Assembly (NCBI GenBank): GCA_025458985.1
Contig: JALORM010000177.1
Coordinates: 1 to 8,099, forward strand
DNA length: 8,099 nt
Direction: 5' to 3'
Source: Paracoccaceae bacterium
Lineage (GTDB): Bacteria > Pseudomonadota > Alphaproteobacteria > Rhodobacterales > Rhodobacteraceae
Shown: positions 6,893 through 8,099 of the stretch, piece after piece
Position numbering within the stretch: position 1 is the first letter of the stretch
Layout of the letters: every line of letters begins with the position of its first letter
Notes under the pieces: generated by a model
Told to the model about the DNA's origin: nothing
Seen by the model: the letters and a program-made list of their open reading frames with translations, nothing else
Databases searched by the model: none
Translations under genes and position numbers: made by a program

Positions 6893-7830
6893 GCCGGCGC
6901 GGCCTCGCGGCGGTCCTTCGGCTGCCCCTCGCGCTGCAGCCTCACCGGGATCGTCCGGCCCAGGCGCAGCACCTCGGCCATGAAGGGCTTGGTCGCATCC
7001 TCCGCCCGCACCGCCGCGTAAAGCCGGCGCGTCAGCCCGGCCGCGGTCAGCGGCCGCGTCACGTAGTCGGACGAGAACCGCACCTCGCGCACGACCCAGT
7101 CGGGCAGGACCGCCACGCCCCGGTTCGAGGCGACGAGAAGCAGGATCACCGCCGTCAGCTCCACCTGCCGCACCGCGCGCGGCTCGACCTTGGCGGGGAT
7201 CAGCAGCTGGCTGAACACGTCCAGCCGCTGGCGCTCTACCGGGTAGGTGATCAGCGTCTCGTCGCGGAAATCCTCGGCCTCGACGAAGGTCCTTGCCGCC
7301 AGCGGATGCTGGGCCGAGGCGACGAAGACCGGCGCGTAGTCGAAGAGCGGGACGAAGGCGACCCCGGGCAGATCCTCGGGGTCGGACGAGACGACAAGGT
7401 CCACCTCTTCCCGCAAGAGCGCCGGCAGCGCGCCGAAGGCCAGACCCGGGCGGATGTCGACGTCGACATCGGGCCACTTGCGGCGGAACTGCTCCAGCAC
7501 CGGAAACAGCCATTCGAAGCAGGCGTGGCACTCGATCGCGATGTGCAGCCGCCCGGTCTTGCCCGACCGCAACGCGCGGAAGTCGTCTTCCAGCGCCTCG
7601 ACCTCGGGCAGCACACGCTCGGCCAGCTTCAGAAGCCGCATCCCGGCGGAAGACAGCTTCAAGGGCTTCGAACGCCGCACGAAGAGCTCCACCCCCACCT
7701 GCTCTTCCAGCCCCTTGACCTGGTGGCTCAGCGCCGACTGGGTGATGTTGAGGATGTCGGCTGCCCGGGCGAGGCCCCCCGCCTCATGGATCGCCTTGAT
7801 GGTGCGCAGGTGCCGGAATTCGAGGTGCAT
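6889..7830 (-). CDS. metR: LysR-type transcriptional regulator MetR
   Basis: This 313-residue LysR-family regulator has a winged helix-turn-helix at residues 4-62 (FRHLRTIKAIHEAGGLARAA, then the recognition helix around TQSALSHQVKGLEEQ). A ligand-binding domain follows from about 95 to 295. Several stretches follow E. coli MetR closely: RLHIAIECHACFEWLFPVLE at 94-113, ITYPVERQRLDVF at 194-206, and VAVLPDWVV at 239-247. In gammaproteobacteria MetR uses homocysteine as co-effector and controls metE, metF and related genes. Here it is divergent from metF with a 93-bp gap, the usual LysR arrangement, so metF is its most likely target along with its own gene. The ATG at 7830 fits the conserved MHLEFRHLRT. 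Its Shine-Dalgarno site is weak (GAGG, 11 nt upstream) and overlaps one inverted half-site. The stop overlaps the gdpD start. Confidence 0.92.
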   Translation of the reverse strand: MHLEFRHLRTIKAIHEAGGLARAADILNITQSALSHQVKGLEEQVGVELFVRRSKPLKLSSAGMRLLKLAERVLPEVEALEDDFRALRSGKTGRLHIAIECHACFEWLFPVLEQFRRKWPDVDVDIRPGLAFGALPALLREEVDLVVSSDPEDLPGVAFVPLFDYAPVFVASAQHPLAARTFVEAEDFRDETLITYPVERQRLDVFSQLLIPAKVEPRAVRQVELTAVILLLVASNRGVAVLPDWVVREVRFSSDYVTRPLTAAGLTRRLYAAVRAEDATKPFMAEVLRLGRTIPVRLQREGQPKDRREAAPA

Positions 7831-7842
7831 CTTGCGGTCTGC

Positions 7843-7877
7843 CTCATGATCGAGATGAGAACTATGAATTTGTCTCA
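7843..7877. promoter_or_regulatory. Candidate MetR binding region between metR and metF
   Basis: Three related half-sites lie in this AT-richer stretch: CTCAT (7843-7847), ATGAGA (7855-7860) and TCTCA (7873-7877). They form two inverted pairs that share the middle copy. Overlapping the last copy, TGAATTTGTCTCA (7865-7877) fits the E. coli MetR box TGAA-N5-TTCA with one mismatch and the preferred central T. It covers the -35 region of the proposed metF promoter. The family consensus is known from E. coli; its use here is inferred. Confidence 0.45.
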
Positions 7878-7898
7878 CATCGCTGCGCCGCCTACAAC
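7870..7898 (+). promoter_or_regulatory. Probable metF promoter
   Basis: TTGTCT (7870-7875) and TACAAC (7893-7898) match the sigma-70 -35 and -10 hexamers at four of six bases each, with an ideal 17-nt spacer. Transcription would start near 7905 and give a leader of about 19 nt. That leader contains the Shine-Dalgarno site and leaves no room for a riboswitch. Confidence 0.45.
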
Positions 7899-7923
7899 GG
7901 GGGAACAGAAGCCGGAGTCCGCC

Positions 7924-8099
7924 ATGCCCACGCCCGCCGTCTCGTTCGAGTTCTTCCCGCCGCAGTCGCTCGACGCGTCGTTCCGGCTGTGGGAGACGGT
8001 GCAGGTCCTGGCGCCGCTTGCGCCGTCGTTCGTGTCGGTGACCTACGGCGCGGGCGGGACCACGCGCAAGCTGACGCACGAGGCGGTGGCCGCCATCGG
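7924..8099 (+). CDS. metF: Methylenetetrahydrofolate reductase, 5' part only
   Basis: The first 58 codons of MetF are present; the window ends inside the gene. The enzyme reduces 5,10-methylenetetrahydrofolate to 5-methyltetrahydrofolate with FAD and NADH, supplying the methyl group for methionine synthesis. The N-terminal signature VSFEFFPPQS at 6-15 carries the catalytic glutamate (E9, equivalent to E28 of E. coli MetF). VSVTYGAGGTTRKLTHEAVA at 37-56 matches the next conserved block of the TIM barrel. The ATG at 7924 has a good Shine-Dalgarno site, GGAG at 7914-7917, 6 nt away. It is transcribed away from metR and is its likely regulatory target. Confidence 0.93.
   Translation, partial: MPTPAVSFEFFPPQSLDASFRLWETVQVLAPLAPSFVSVTYGAGGTTRKLTHEAVAAI

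Noticed and set aside
4685..7021. A 778-codon open frame on the plus strand across GFA, suhB and gdpD.
   Set aside because: It reads through the hairpin gap and opposite two well-identified enzymes. The product is low-complexity His/Arg/Pro-rich sequence with no family resemblance.
7899..7923. A SAM or SAH riboswitch upstream of metF.
   Set aside because: The leader after the best promoter is only about 19 nt, and the 93-bp gap shows no matching structure. Control by MetR explains the arrangement.

Overview
The window is very GC-rich, with genes that end almost every codon in G or C. It reads as chromosomal DNA of an alphaproteobacterium, most likely of the Rhodobacterales (Rhodobacter/Paracoccus/roseobacter relatives). 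That placement is inferred from the protein sequences (metG, metR, the rhomboid and suhB all have the flavour of that group), the composition, and the scarcity of strong Shine-Dalgarno sites. No mobile element, CRISPR array, rRNA or tRNA gene is visible. This is largely housekeeping sequence with a recurring methionine theme (metG, metR, metF).

Layout. Positions 7-363 (+) encode a small membrane-anchored protein of unknown function. Positions 626-1855 (+) encode a 12-helix MFS transporter of the YcaD type. Positions 2004-3685 (+) are metG, methionyl-tRNA synthetase, broken by a frameshift near 3273-3298 that looks like a short deletion. After a 371-bp stretch with no convincing gene, 4057-4788 (+) is a rhomboid intramembrane serine protease. 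It overlaps by ATGA with a GFA-family zinc protein at 4785-5156 (+).

The strand then changes. suhB (inositol monophosphatase, 5246-6037), a glycerophosphodiester phosphodiesterase (6119-6892) and the LysR-type regulator metR (6889-7830) all lie on the minus strand. They are ordered metR-gdpD-suhB in transcription, with an ATGA overlap between metR and gdpD. metR is transcribed away from metF (7924 to the window end, +), the classic divergent pair in which MetR controls methylenetetrahydrofolate reductase. The 93-bp gap between them holds a plausible metF promoter and several inverted half-sites.

The most unusual non-coding structure is the short convergent gap between the GFA gene and suhB. 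Each gene is followed, exactly 10 nt after its stop codon, by a hairpin. Read in the sense direction of its own gene, each hairpin has the same core, TTCTGGCGAA, on a different but perfectly paired lower stem. This looks like an oriented RNA 3'-end element rather than a chance inverted repeat. The second point to check is the metG lesion, because the gene is normally essential.
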